In this document: positions 1-5,429 of the stretch, piece after piece | Layout of the letters: every line of letters starts with the position of its first letter | Position numbering within the stretch: position 1 is the first letter of the stretch | Assembly: GCA_029239545.1 (NCBI GenBank) | Contig: JARBUQ010000360.1 | Location: 1-5,429, forward strand | Direction: 5' to 3' | Origin: Paenibacillus sp. | Lineage (GTDB): Bacteria; Bacillota; Bacilli; Paenibacillales; NBRC-103111 | Length of the DNA: 5,429 bases | Program-made: the position numbers and the translations under genes | Notes under the pieces: generated by a model | Seen by the model: the letters and a program-made list of their open reading frames with translations, nothing else | Told to the model about the DNA's origin: nothing | The model's database searches: none

Positions 1-30
1 CGGAACGGCACACTTGATTGGATCTCCACC
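1..30 (-). promoter_or_regulatory. Possible SD and GTG start of the gene after phnM, cut by the window edge
   Basis: On the minus strand, just after the phnM stop codon, GGTGGAG (30 down to 24) is followed ten bases later by GTG (13 down to 11). The frame stays open to the window edge, but that is only four codons, so the product cannot be named. If real, it would be the second gene of a unit led by phnM. An ATG at 33-31 in another frame has no SD and is less likely. The call rests only on SD spacing. Confidence 0.25.
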
Positions 31-46
31 CATCCAAATCGTACAC

Positions 47-1234
47 CTATCCCCTCGAATGAAAGAAATCAGCCTTATAAACACTAACTCCATTCACCAT
101 AGTCCTATTGATAAAAGGATATCCATCTATAACCTTAACGAGCAGCAGGTCCGCTGCTTTTCCGATTTCAATCGAGCCTTGCTCCTTATCCGTCCCCATT
201 GCTTTGGCTGGGTTAAGCGTTGCCATATTGACCGCCTGCGGGAGGGGAATACCATCGTTCACAATCTGAAATACCGCAGATAATAAGGAGGATGGCAAAT
301 AGTCTGAGCACAAAATATCGGCAGCCCCAGCTTTGATCGCTTCCCGGGCACTCAAATTTTTGTCGTGCGATCCCCCTCTGACCACATTGGGTGCGCCTAG
401 ACATACGAATAAATTGCTTTCCCGCGCATATTGAGCGGTTTCCATATTCAGAGGGAATTCACTAACCGTTATTCCGTAAGTTTTCGCATCCTTAATTTTG
501 TCCACAGAATCATCGTCATGTGAAGCAATAGGTATGCCCATGTCCAGGGCGATCTCACTCAGTCTTTTTAACTGGCTCCAATTGATTTGCTCCTGCAGAC
601 TAACGGCATTCTCCACAATACGCTTAACCTCTTCAACATTCACACCCTGGTTCTTCATCACATATGCCTCGAAGGAGCCCGGCGCCTTGTATTGACCCTG
701 TCCCGGACTATGATTCATAAAGGATAAATAATCAACCACTCCTTCGCGAATGAGCTCTTCCGCTAATTGAATACCGGTTAAATGAATCAACTCATAGCGA
801 AGGTGCACACGGTGCCTGATCATCGATCTTTGTTCGCGATAGGACTTGATCAGCTCCAACAGCTTAACAACCAGGTCATCTCCACGCAAGCTTAACCCTA
901 CCCCAAGAGAAACAGATTGATACATAGTCGTAATCCCGTTGCCAGCGAGCTTTTTCTCCAATTCATACAAAGCCAGGTCCATAGGGAAAAGAGTATTAGG
1001 TCTAGGTTGAATTTCTTTCTCGATCGCATCGCAATGAATATCTATCAATCCCGGCAGCAAATACATGCCCTGTGCATCAATAACGTCATGCCCCTCTGCC
1101 CGAATCAATTCATTAGGCGCCTCGCCCTCCAGAATTCCAGTGATGATAGGACCGTCTATACACACACTGCCCTGTACAACTCTTCCCGGGAGCACAATTG
1201 ACGCATTTATAATCCATATTCCTTGTTTGGTCAT
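47..1234 (-). CDS. phnM: PhnM, alpha-D-ribose 1-methylphosphonate 5-triphosphate diphosphatase
   Basis: This cytoplasmic, metal-dependent amidohydrolase of the C-P lyase pathway removes pyrophosphate from ribose methylphosphonate 5-triphosphate, giving the 5-phosphate substrate that PhnJ cleaves. The 395-residue product is close to the usual family length (about 380). Visible PhnM signatures are LPGLIDIHCDAIEK (60-73, metal ligands H67 and D69), QPRPN (76-80), FMNHSPGQGQ (172-181, H175), ASHDDDS (237-243, H239), SEFP (258-261), GAPNVVRGGSH (280-290) and SDYLPSSLL (310-318, D311). The C-terminus has the typical amidohydrolase end, with NPAKAMG and GSIEIGKAADLLLV. The ATG at 1234 is preferred because GGAGAG lies nine bases upstream and homology begins there. 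A frame extension to 1333 would run through the predicted promoter and lacks an SD. The gene leads its own unit: phnG to phnL are not upstream, where classical operons have them, and could only lie beyond the left edge. The catalytic set looks intact. Confidence 0.95.
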   Translation of the reverse strand: MTKQGIWIINASIVLPGRVVQGSVCIDGPIITGILEGEAPNELIRAEGHDVIDAQGMYLLPGLIDIHCDAIEKEIQPRPNTLFPMDLALYELEKKLAGNGITTMYQSVSLGVGLSLRGDDLVVKLLELIKSYREQRSMIRHRVHLRYELIHLTGIQLAEELIREGVVDYLSFMNHSPGQGQYKAPGSFEAYVMKNQGVNVEEVKRIVENAVSLQEQINWSQLKRLSEIALDMGIPIASHDDDSVDKIKDAKTYGITVSEFPLNMETAQYARESNLFVCLGAPNVVRGGSHDKNLSAREAIKAGAADILCSDYLPSSLLSAVFQIVNDGIPLPQAVNMATLNPAKAMGTDKEQGSIEIGKAADLLLVKVIDGYPFINRTMVNGVSVYKADFFHSRG

Positions 1235-1276
1235 AGTCCATAACTCTCCAGTCCAATAGTTTTGGGGGATACAGTG

Positions 1277-1306
1277 AATATAGCAGGTTAATGTCCTCTT
1301 GTTCAA
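1277..1306 (-). promoter_or_regulatory. Candidate sigma-A promoter of phnM
   Basis: Read on the minus strand, TTGAAC (1306-1301) and TATATT (1282-1277) are separated by 18 bases and match the -35 and -10 consensus at four and five of six positions. Transcription would begin near 1270, giving a leader of roughly 36 bases before the phnM ATG at 1234. That fits the chosen start and places the terminator-like hairpin at 1325-1358 upstream of the promoter. I see no obvious PhoB/PhoP-type direct repeats. Confidence 0.5.
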
Positions 1307-1324
1307 CTTTAGTTCATAAAAGCG

Positions 1325-1358
1325 AAAAACCACAACACGAGAATGGCTCGCATTGTGG
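1325..1358 (-). terminator. Terminator-like hairpin on the minus strand between divergent genes
   Basis: In minus-strand RNA the arms at 1358-1347 and 1341-1330 form a 12-base-pair stem with a five-base loop (CCAUU), followed at once by five U. Two inner positions are G-U wobble pairs in this strand but would be C-A mismatches in plus-strand RNA, so the structure favours minus-strand function. No minus-strand gene lies just upstream. It could end antisense transcripts from the neighbouring gene, act as a leader attenuator for phnM if transcription starts farther right, or be a DNA operator by virtue of its symmetry. Confidence 0.6.
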
Positions 1359-1381
1359 ACCGGAAACCTGAACGCAACTAA

Positions 1382-1410
1382 TAGGCAATCGTTAGCGTCT
1401 ACTATATATT
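1382..1410 (+). promoter_or_regulatory. Possible promoter of the 1455-2836 gene pair
   Basis: TAGGCA (1382-1387) and TATATT (1405-1410) are 17 bases apart and match the sigma-A boxes at four and five of six positions. A start near 1417 would include the SD of the 1455 gene (GGGAG, 1444-1448) but would cut into the SD of the 9-codon leader frame. Both predictions can therefore hold only if transcription begins slightly upstream. The same AT-rich stretch reads TATAGT on the other strand, so it could also serve a minus-strand start. Confidence 0.3.
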
Positions 1411-1428
1411 GGATGGGAGTTATAAAAA

Positions 1429-1458
1429 ATGGATGAACCAGATGGGAGAACCTTGTGA
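1429..1458 (+). CDS. Possible 9-codon leader peptide overlapping the next start
   Basis: ATG at 1429 opens a frame encoding MDEPDGRTL that ends in TGA at 1456-1458. It has its own SD, GGGAG (1415-1419), nine bases upstream. Its stop overlaps the GTG start of the following gene as GTGA, the arrangement typical of translational coupling, and the SD of that gene (1444-1448) lies inside this small frame. The frame has no run of one amino acid as in classical attenuators. It may be chance, since such a short frame carries no coding statistics. Confidence 0.35.
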   Translation: MDEPDGRTL

Positions 1459-2270
1459 ATAAAAAAGCTTTGTTGTTACTGCTCCTGGCCGTTGCGGTGG
1501 TTTGGGGCGGGAATCTGTGGTACTACAAGTCTCAGAAGCTGGAGAAACCACTATTCCTCCAACATTACTATGAGATTCCGATTTCCTTAGCTGATCATCT
1601 AACCCTGTACTATATTTCCAACACTGACTCCACTCGTACCCCTTATAAGTTTCAGCTTCCGGATGGGACTGACTTAAATGTAGAGAACAACCGTATACGA
1701 GACAGGCGAGGCCGGCTGCAGTCGAACGAAGTTGTGGTATCTCCACCGAAAAACGCTTTTGAAGCCATAACGGAGCCAATGAAATTCGAGCAGTTGGATG
1801 CGTATTATAACGACGGATTTGTTGATACGGTACCGATCGGAGAAATCATTATTCATCCCAATCCCAAGGCTCAAGAATCTCCATTAAAGATGAATTTCTC
1901 AGGAGGCTCCTCTAACGGAACTGGAAGTACCGGCTATAACGTTGAGGCTGATGTCTCCATCCGGGCCGTATCAAGCAGCTTCCCCGAACTCCTTTCCGAT
2001 GTTATGGATATCGAATTTCATGGAAGAAACCTAACAGATATACATGCTTTCCCGCTTTCACTGCATGCCGGTGACCATACTTCCTTGAGTTACCAGCTTC
2101 AATTTCCAAATGACGATCCTCGTCGGTTTCATGCTTTCCATATCAGGATCAGTTATGAGGACCCCCGCGGAAAGAGCGTTGGGATTCACCAAATTATTGA
2201 ACAACCTAAATTGTATGAGAATGATCTAGTCCGCTACTCACGAATGAGAAAAGGAGATAAGTCACCATGA
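1455..2270 (+). CDS. Membrane-anchored or secreted protein of unknown function
   Basis: I do not recognise this 271-residue protein. It begins with a short basic N-terminus (NKK) and one hydrophobic stretch, about residues 5-19, fitting an uncleaved anchor or a signal peptide. I see no cysteine anywhere, so it is not a lipoprotein and has no disulfides. The rest is polar with alternating hydrophobic residues, suggesting beta-rich extracytoplasmic domains on either side of a flexible Gly/Ser/Asn/Thr linker at 149-160. The GTG start follows GGGAG by six bases, and an in-frame stop at 1434-1436 rules out an earlier start. It is the first gene of a two-gene unit: its TGA overlaps the ATG of the next gene. 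The N-terminal topology is fairly secure; the function is open. Confidence 0.85.
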   Translation: MNKKALLLLLLAVAVVWGGNLWYYKSQKLEKPLFLQHYYEIPISLADHLTLYYISNTDSTRTPYKFQLPDGTDLNVENNRIRDRRGRLQSNEVVVSPPKNAFEAITEPMKFEQLDAYYNDGFVDTVPIGEIIIHPNPKAQESPLKMNFSGGSSNGTGSTGYNVEADVSIRAVSSSFPELLSDVMDIEFHGRNLTDIHAFPLSLHAGDHTSLSYQLQFPNDDPRRFHAFHIRISYEDPRGKSVGIHQIIEQPKLYENDLVRYSRMRKGDKSP

Positions 2271-2836
2271 GAGATGCTTTCCTCCGTTACTCCTGGGGTA
2301 TCTTTATTGTACTGATCGACCTTCGCATTGGATTCCTGGATATTCTGCCTGACTTTATTGGTTATATTCTTATGTGGAGGGCAATCCGTACATTGGGGCG
2401 TGACCGGAGCGGATACCTAAGAGCCGAGCCTTTTGCAAAGCTTCTTACCCTGCTGTCAATCGCAGAGATTGTGCTATTCATGAATCCATCTGTCCTGAAG
2501 TTAGGCGAATCCATCCTAATGCTCGTTTACAGCAGTTTCATTTTACTCCTGACTTTGATCATGATGAATTTCTTTTTTAGTGAGGTTTCCAACCATGCTT
2601 CAGATGATTCTATACCCTATTTGGCCACAAAGGTGGATAGCCGCCGTTGGTTTTTTAACATTGTCTCTGGAGCTTTCTTAGTATATATGCCGTTTACCCT
2701 TAATCTCTCATCAGACATTGCTCTTGCTTGCACGATTCCGATCGGCTTGCTTAGCATCTTGTCAATGATCCTGTTAGGACTTACATGTCGACAAGCAGCC
2801 AAAGAAAAGAAATTCAATCCTAGACACAGCGGTTAA
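2267..2836 (+). CDS. Small multi-pass membrane protein of unknown function
   Basis: This 189-residue integral membrane protein has about five hydrophobic segments, near residues 8-36, 57-73, 82-104, 128-145 and 150-173, and a basic tail (CRQAAKEKKFNPRH) probably facing the cytoplasm. The first segment carries DLRIGFLDILPDFIGYIL (18-35), with D18, R20, D25 and D29. A DILPDFIGYIL-type signature recurs, as far as I recall, in uncharacterised membrane proteins of Bacillus and relatives; no function is known to me. The ATG has AAGGAG ten bases upstream and overlaps the preceding stop as ATGA, so the two genes are very likely translated together and may form a complex. Its TAA overlaps the stop of the convergent gene, with no terminator hairpin visible. 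Confidence 0.85.
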   Translation: MRDAFLRYSWGIFIVLIDLRIGFLDILPDFIGYILMWRAIRTLGRDRSGYLRAEPFAKLLTLLSIAEIVLFMNPSVLKLGESILMLVYSSFILLLTLIMMNFFFSEVSNHASDDSIPYLATKVDSRRWFFNIVSGAFLVYMPFTLNLSSDIALACTIPIGLLSILSMILLGLTCRQAAKEKKFNPRHSG

Positions 2837-3921
2837 CGTTTTCTGCGCGATGCAGTTGCCCGGTTCTGTTTGTTCACCAGCAAATACTTTGCATACTGCA
2901 TAGGCGTGAAATACGTTCGATAAAAGGTTTTGGTAAGCTTGGCTTTTTTAAATGTGATTCGTTGATCTCTTCCATTCATTTCGATTAATTTGATATTTCC
3001 AGACTTGTCGAGCCCGATATCAAACCCTATATCCGCCAGGTGGGGGAGCTTTCGACCCAAATGATGGGCCAGCTGCAAGGCCACCCTTCCGATATGGTGC
3101 TTGGTGTCGGTTACGGAAAATCCACTCGCCTGGAATAATTCCTCGCATTTTCTCACCTTGCCGCCTTTCGCTACATTCGTTACTTGACGTCCCTTGGCAG
3201 CTACCTTACCCACAATCCCTGTGACCTGCCACTCCCCTTTATCCCCTCTCTGTACCGATACTCGCAAGTCATAAGGGCTCCCGTTGTACGTAGCAAGCGG
3301 AATGGCTTCCTGAATAATATAGCTTTTCCCCTTGATAAAACGATGAATAAAGGCTTGTGCGGACTTGCGTCCTTTCCGGAGGGGCTTTCCTTTCTTGATA
3401 TATAAGCTCCAGCTGCTGCTGTCATCGCCCCTGCTGAGTTTAATAATTCCATCCCCTACACTTCCGCTTGTCGGCTTAATGAACACAGAAGAGTGGACGT
3501 GCATAGCTTGGATCAGATTTTCTTTAGAATATTTGACTGTTCTTGGGAGATAAGCTCTCAGGCTCGGGCTGGAAGCAACAATATTATGAATGCGATGTTT
3601 GCTGAATCGGTTCAAACGATTAAATACAAGGCTTGCGGCAGCAAGATTCTTCAATTTAGCAATGAGGGAGGATTTCAGAGTAATCGCGCGATTATGGGTT
3701 ACTTTGGGAAATTGCTTTCTCGCTAACCGATATCGTTTTCCGTCGTATGTCATTCCAAGGGCAGACTTTTTCCCCATTTGCAGCAAAGACATATAAAAAG
3801 GTTCCAAATGAAGCTCTTTGGCTGCTTTGTTGTAAAGCCCAATATGCTCATAACCTGTCTTGTTTCTTTGTATCCCTTTGTACATTTTGTGATCTAATAA
3901 GATGCCTACCCTTTGATCCAT
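2833..3921 (-). CDS. YheC/YheD-family ATP-grasp protein, likely spore coat associated
   Basis: The 362-residue product matches the YheC/YheD family, which contains an ATP-grasp domain and was linked to the endospore coat in Bacillus subtilis. The N-terminal part (VGILLDHKMYKGI, 5-17, and GLYNKAAKELHLEPFYMSL, 28-46) is the family's own domain. The ATP-grasp part shows VFIKPTSGSVGDGIIKL (146-162; K149 and the glycine loop), IIQEAIPLA (202-210), YDLRVSVQ (217-224; D218, R220) and DIGFDIGLD to LIEMNGR (297-318; E314, N316), so nucleotide and metal binding look intact. ATP-grasp enzymes usually join a carboxylate to an amine or thiol; the substrate here is unknown. The protein is rich in Lys and Arg and ends in a basic tail (ASRRKR). 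The ATG at 3921 has a moderate SD (TAGGT) seven bases upstream. It is divergent from a CotSA-like glycosyltransferase, which supports a coat role. Confidence 0.9.
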   Translation of the reverse strand: MDQRVGILLDHKMYKGIQRNKTGYEHIGLYNKAAKELHLEPFYMSLLQMGKKSALGMTYDGKRYRLARKQFPKVTHNRAITLKSSLIAKLKNLAAASLVFNRLNRFSKHRIHNIVASSPSLRAYLPRTVKYSKENLIQAMHVHSSVFIKPTSGSVGDGIIKLSRGDDSSSWSLYIKKGKPLRKGRKSAQAFIHRFIKGKSYIIQEAIPLATYNGSPYDLRVSVQRGDKGEWQVTGIVGKVAAKGRQVTNVAKGGKVRKCEELFQASGFSVTDTKHHIGRVALQLAHHLGRKLPHLADIGFDIGLDKSGNIKLIEMNGRDQRITFKKAKLTKTFYRTYFTPMQYAKYLLVNKQNRATASRRKR

Positions 3922-4093
3922 GGGTTCAACCTACTTTTTTTAATTTGGATAACTCACTTTATTCTTCAAGATCATTAAGATCCACAGCATTCGCCCAGTG
4001 CTGAATTATATATTTAGGCTAAATAGCAAGAGTTGCATACGGCACTCCGGAATATACTGTACAGAAACCATAGGCTTCCAAGAGGTGAGAACA
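3922..4093. promoter_or_regulatory. Divergent spacer between the two probable spore coat genes
   Basis: This 172-base, AT-rich spacer should hold promoters for both flanking genes. On the minus strand a perfect TATAAT (4010-4005) lacks a recognisable -35 box. On the plus strand TATACT (4053-4058) would give a leader of about 29 bases but also lacks a good -35 box, and it overlaps the palindrome CTGTACAG (4057-4064). CATA motifs at 4036 and 4069 resemble sigma-E/sigma-K -10 elements, but their spacing or distance to the start does not fit. No promoter here can be called with confidence. Confidence 0.4.
3985..4003. repeat. Short inverted repeat (hairpin) in the divergent spacer
   Basis: CAGCATT (3985-3991) and AGTGCTG (3997-4003) can pair over seven positions, one of them T-G, around the five-base loop CGCCC. 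No T-run follows on either side, so it is not an intrinsic terminator. It might be an operator or a leader structure of the leftward gene. The stem is short enough to be chance. Confidence 0.3.
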
Positions 4094-5194
4094 TTGCGAA
4101 TTCTAATTATTGCCCCGGAACAAATACCTGTTCCCCCTCCATCCGGGGGCTCGGTTGAACATTGCGTTTATCAAATCGCTCTAACAATACCCGCTGAGCA
4201 TTCCGTTACGATAGTTAGCCGATGGCGACCTGGATACCCCAGGATGAGCAGAATGGGTCATGTAACGATTATCCGTGTAGCAGGGGGAAATAAGCGAGTC
4301 TATCTCTCCAATGTATTAAAAGCAGTTAAAGGGCTTCACTATGATGTCATCCAAATCGATAATCGCCCCGGCTTTGTTAGTGCTGTCAGAGCAGTGTTCC
4401 CTAATACCCGGCTTTCTGTCTTTTTGCATTCCACAACGTTTATTTCACCGCCAAAGACGTCCATAAAAAAAGCCGACAAAGACTTTGCTGGCGCAGACCT
4501 AATTATCGGGAACAGCCGATCCTTGCAAGCCCATCTGTTAAAAACATTTCCCCGGCATAGCCATAAGGTGCGTTTTGTCCATCTCGGGGTGAATGTGCAG
4601 CAATTCCGCCCCCTTAACCCGATCCGTAGTAGCCGAGGAAAGCAGGACCCCTTTGTAATCCTTTATGCAGGGCGCCTCATTCCCCTCAAGGGCATACCTG
4701 TGTTAATTAAAGCTGCCAAAATTGTAAGAAAAACGATTCCGAATGCCAAATTATCGATTGCAGGCGGGGTTGGTAAACCCAGCTACAAAAAATACCTGAA
4801 GCGCCTGGCCGCTTCATTGCGCGTTCCGGCTGTTTTCAAAGGAAATGTGTCCAGAAGCAGGATGCCTTCATTCTACTTATCGGGGGATTGTTTCGTATGT
4901 CCTTCGCAAGGCCATGAAGCGTTCGGTTTAGTTAACGTGGAGGCTATGGCCTCCGGGGTTCCAGCTGTCGCTTCGCGAATTGGCGGAATACCCGAGATTA
5001 TCCAGCATCAACATAATGGGCTGTTAGTAGCCAATTACAGTAGCCCTTCCGCCTTTGCCCGGCAAATAATTCGGATTGCGGAGAATCCGGCATTGGCTAA
5101 CAAACTGGCTAATCGAGCCCGACAGGATGTGATCCGGAAATTCAGCTGGAATGCGACAGCGGGGAAATTAGTCGGGATCTATAGGTCTGTATAG
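4094..5194 (+). CDS. GT4-family glycosyltransferase, CotSA-like
   Basis: This is a retaining GT-B-fold glycosyltransferase that would move a sugar from a nucleotide-sugar donor to an unknown acceptor, probably in spore coat or surface glycan assembly. The 366-residue protein opens with ILIIAPEQIPVPPPSGGSVEH (3-23), the N-terminal Rossmann strand and glycine loop, resembling the start of B. subtilis CotSA. The C-terminal donor domain shows YAGRLIPLKG (191-200; R194, K199) and GHEAFGLVNVEAMASGVP (273-290), containing the family EX7E pair E275 and E283. There is no signal peptide or membrane segment, so it is cytoplasmic. The start is set at TTG 4094: the seven-base SD GAGGTGA (4082-4088) sits five bases upstream and the core fold begins there. 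An in-frame GTG at 3998 would add 32 unrelated residues. The family call is firm; the spore role is inferred from similarity and from the divergent YheC/YheD neighbour. Confidence 0.92.
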   Translation: MRILIIAPEQIPVPPPSGGSVEHCVYQIALTIPAEHSVTIVSRWRPGYPRMSRMGHVTIIRVAGGNKRVYLSNVLKAVKGLHYDVIQIDNRPGFVSAVRAVFPNTRLSVFLHSTTFISPPKTSIKKADKDFAGADLIIGNSRSLQAHLLKTFPRHSHKVRFVHLGVNVQQFRPLNPIRSSRGKQDPFVILYAGRLIPLKGIPVLIKAAKIVRKTIPNAKLSIAGGVGKPSYKKYLKRLAASLRVPAVFKGNVSRSRMPSFYLSGDCFVCPSQGHEAFGLVNVEAMASGVPAVASRIGGIPEIIQHQHNGLLVANYSSPSAFARQIIRIAENPALANKLANRARQDVIRKFSWNATAGKLVGIYRSV

Positions 5195-5429
5195 AGTGAA
5201 GCAAGAACGAGTGACGATAGGCGGACTATAGGAGGCTGTCGATTAACTATGGACCGTTTTGACATGAGTGGACAACAGCAGAGAATATAGTTGATTTTTC
5301 AGATACATTTACGGAATCTGGGCGCAAATTGCGTTTTGTGTATGAAATTTCGAACAGAATCGACGGATTCGATGGGGACGCCGCTCATTCTATATGATTT
5401 TTCGCATACATGTTGTGGTCTCTCGCAGA
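5195..5429. other. Downstream region without a convincing gene
   Basis: No intrinsic terminator is visible after the glycosyltransferase. AGGAGG (5230-5235) precedes an ATG at 5249 by 13 bases, but that frame has only 13 codons. The right half holds a near-palindrome CGCAAATTGCG (5323-5333), a small GAATC/GATTC inverted repeat around 5357-5370, and a direct repeat listed separately. A minus-strand frame is open from the right edge to a TGA at 5301-5299 (about 43 codons), but no start is visible within the window. Confidence 0.5.
5292..5413. repeat. Imperfect 19-base direct repeat, copies about 103 bases apart
   Basis: The stretches 5292-5310 and 5395-5413 both read TGATTTTTC, two variable bases, ATACAT, one variable base, T, matching at 16 of 19 positions. 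This could mark the first unit and the start of the second in a tandem array of units of about 103 bases, or the two ends of one repeated element. The window ends too soon to decide. Confidence 0.45.

Noticed and set aside
917..1201. 94-codon plus-strand frame opposite phnM
   Set aside because: It lies wholly antisense to a well-supported gene, has no clear SD, and its translation has no recognisable domain; it is a shadow.
1235..1333. N-terminal extension of phnM to an ATG at 1333
   Set aside because: The extra 33 residues have no SD, include the predicted promoter and touch the terminator hairpin, while the ATG at 1234 has a good SD and matches the family start.
1420..1779. 119-codon minus-strand frame opposite the membrane-anchored protein gene
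   Set aside because: It is antisense to the better-supported gene, has no recognisable domain, and its composition looks like a shadow frame.
3747..4004. 85-codon plus-strand frame spanning the start of the ATP-grasp gene
   Set aside because: It overlaps the true gene and the spacer, is rich in Cys and Phe as random frames often are, and shows no family resemblance.
4036..4077. Sigma-E or sigma-K promoter from CATA motifs
   Set aside because: The CATA at 4036 lacks a correctly spaced -35 element, and the one at 4069 would start transcription inside the SD of the glycosyltransferase.
3998..4093. Upstream GTG start for the glycosyltransferase
   Set aside because: It lies in the spacer hairpin without an SD and adds residues unlike the GT4 fold; TTG at 4094 has a near-perfect SD.
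5249..5290. 13-codon frame after AGGAGG (MDRFDMSGQQQRI)
   Set aside because: The SD-to-ATG distance of 13 bases is too long and the frame too short to support; kept only as a note.
5372..5429. Plus-strand frame beginning MGTPLILYDF at the right edge
   Set aside because: No SD precedes the ATG, and the frame lies inside the suspected repeat element.

Overview
This 5.4 kb window looks like a chromosomal piece from a spore-forming Firmicute, most likely Paenibacillus or a close relative. The evidence is Gram-positive-type Shine-Dalgarno (SD) sequences, use of GTG and TTG starts, a YheC/YheD-type ATP-grasp protein and a CotSA-like glycosyltransferase (both families linked to the endospore coat), and a PhnM-type phosphonate enzyme. 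The genus is an inference from gene content; there is no rRNA or other marker.

Layout, left to right. (1) 47-1234, minus strand: phnM, a complete amidohydrolase of the carbon-phosphorus lyase pathway. It has its own SD and a plausible promoter (1277-1306), and no other phn gene lies upstream of it. A possible next gene of the same unit starts at about position 13 and leaves the window. (2) 1235-1454: a divergent intergenic region. It holds the phnM promoter, a strong terminator-like hairpin that is fully paired only in minus-strand RNA (1325-1358), a possible plus-strand promoter, and a possible 9-codon leader frame (1429-1458) that overlaps the next start by four bases (GTGA). (3) 1455-2270 and 2267-2836, plus strand: two genes overlapping by ATGA. 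One encodes a protein with one N-terminal membrane segment and a large extracytoplasmic part, the other a small multi-pass membrane protein. I recognise neither; they probably act together. (4) 2833-3921, minus strand: a YheC/YheD-family ATP-grasp protein, convergent with the previous gene and sharing the bases TTAA as stop codons. (5) 3922-4093: a divergent spacer with a small hairpin and -10-like elements but no convincing full promoter. (6) 4094-5194, plus strand: a family GT4 glycosyltransferase of the CotSA type, starting at TTG with a very strong SD. (7) 5195-5429: no convincing gene; a 19-base imperfect direct repeat about 103 bases apart suggests a repeated intergenic element running out of the window.

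How the genes fit together: phnM is a metabolic gene for using phosphonates as a phosphorus source. The divergent ATP-grasp and glycosyltransferase genes probably belong to spore coat or surface assembly. The middle pair is an uncharacterised, translationally coupled membrane module. I see no CRISPR array, transposase, tRNA, rRNA or clear defence system.
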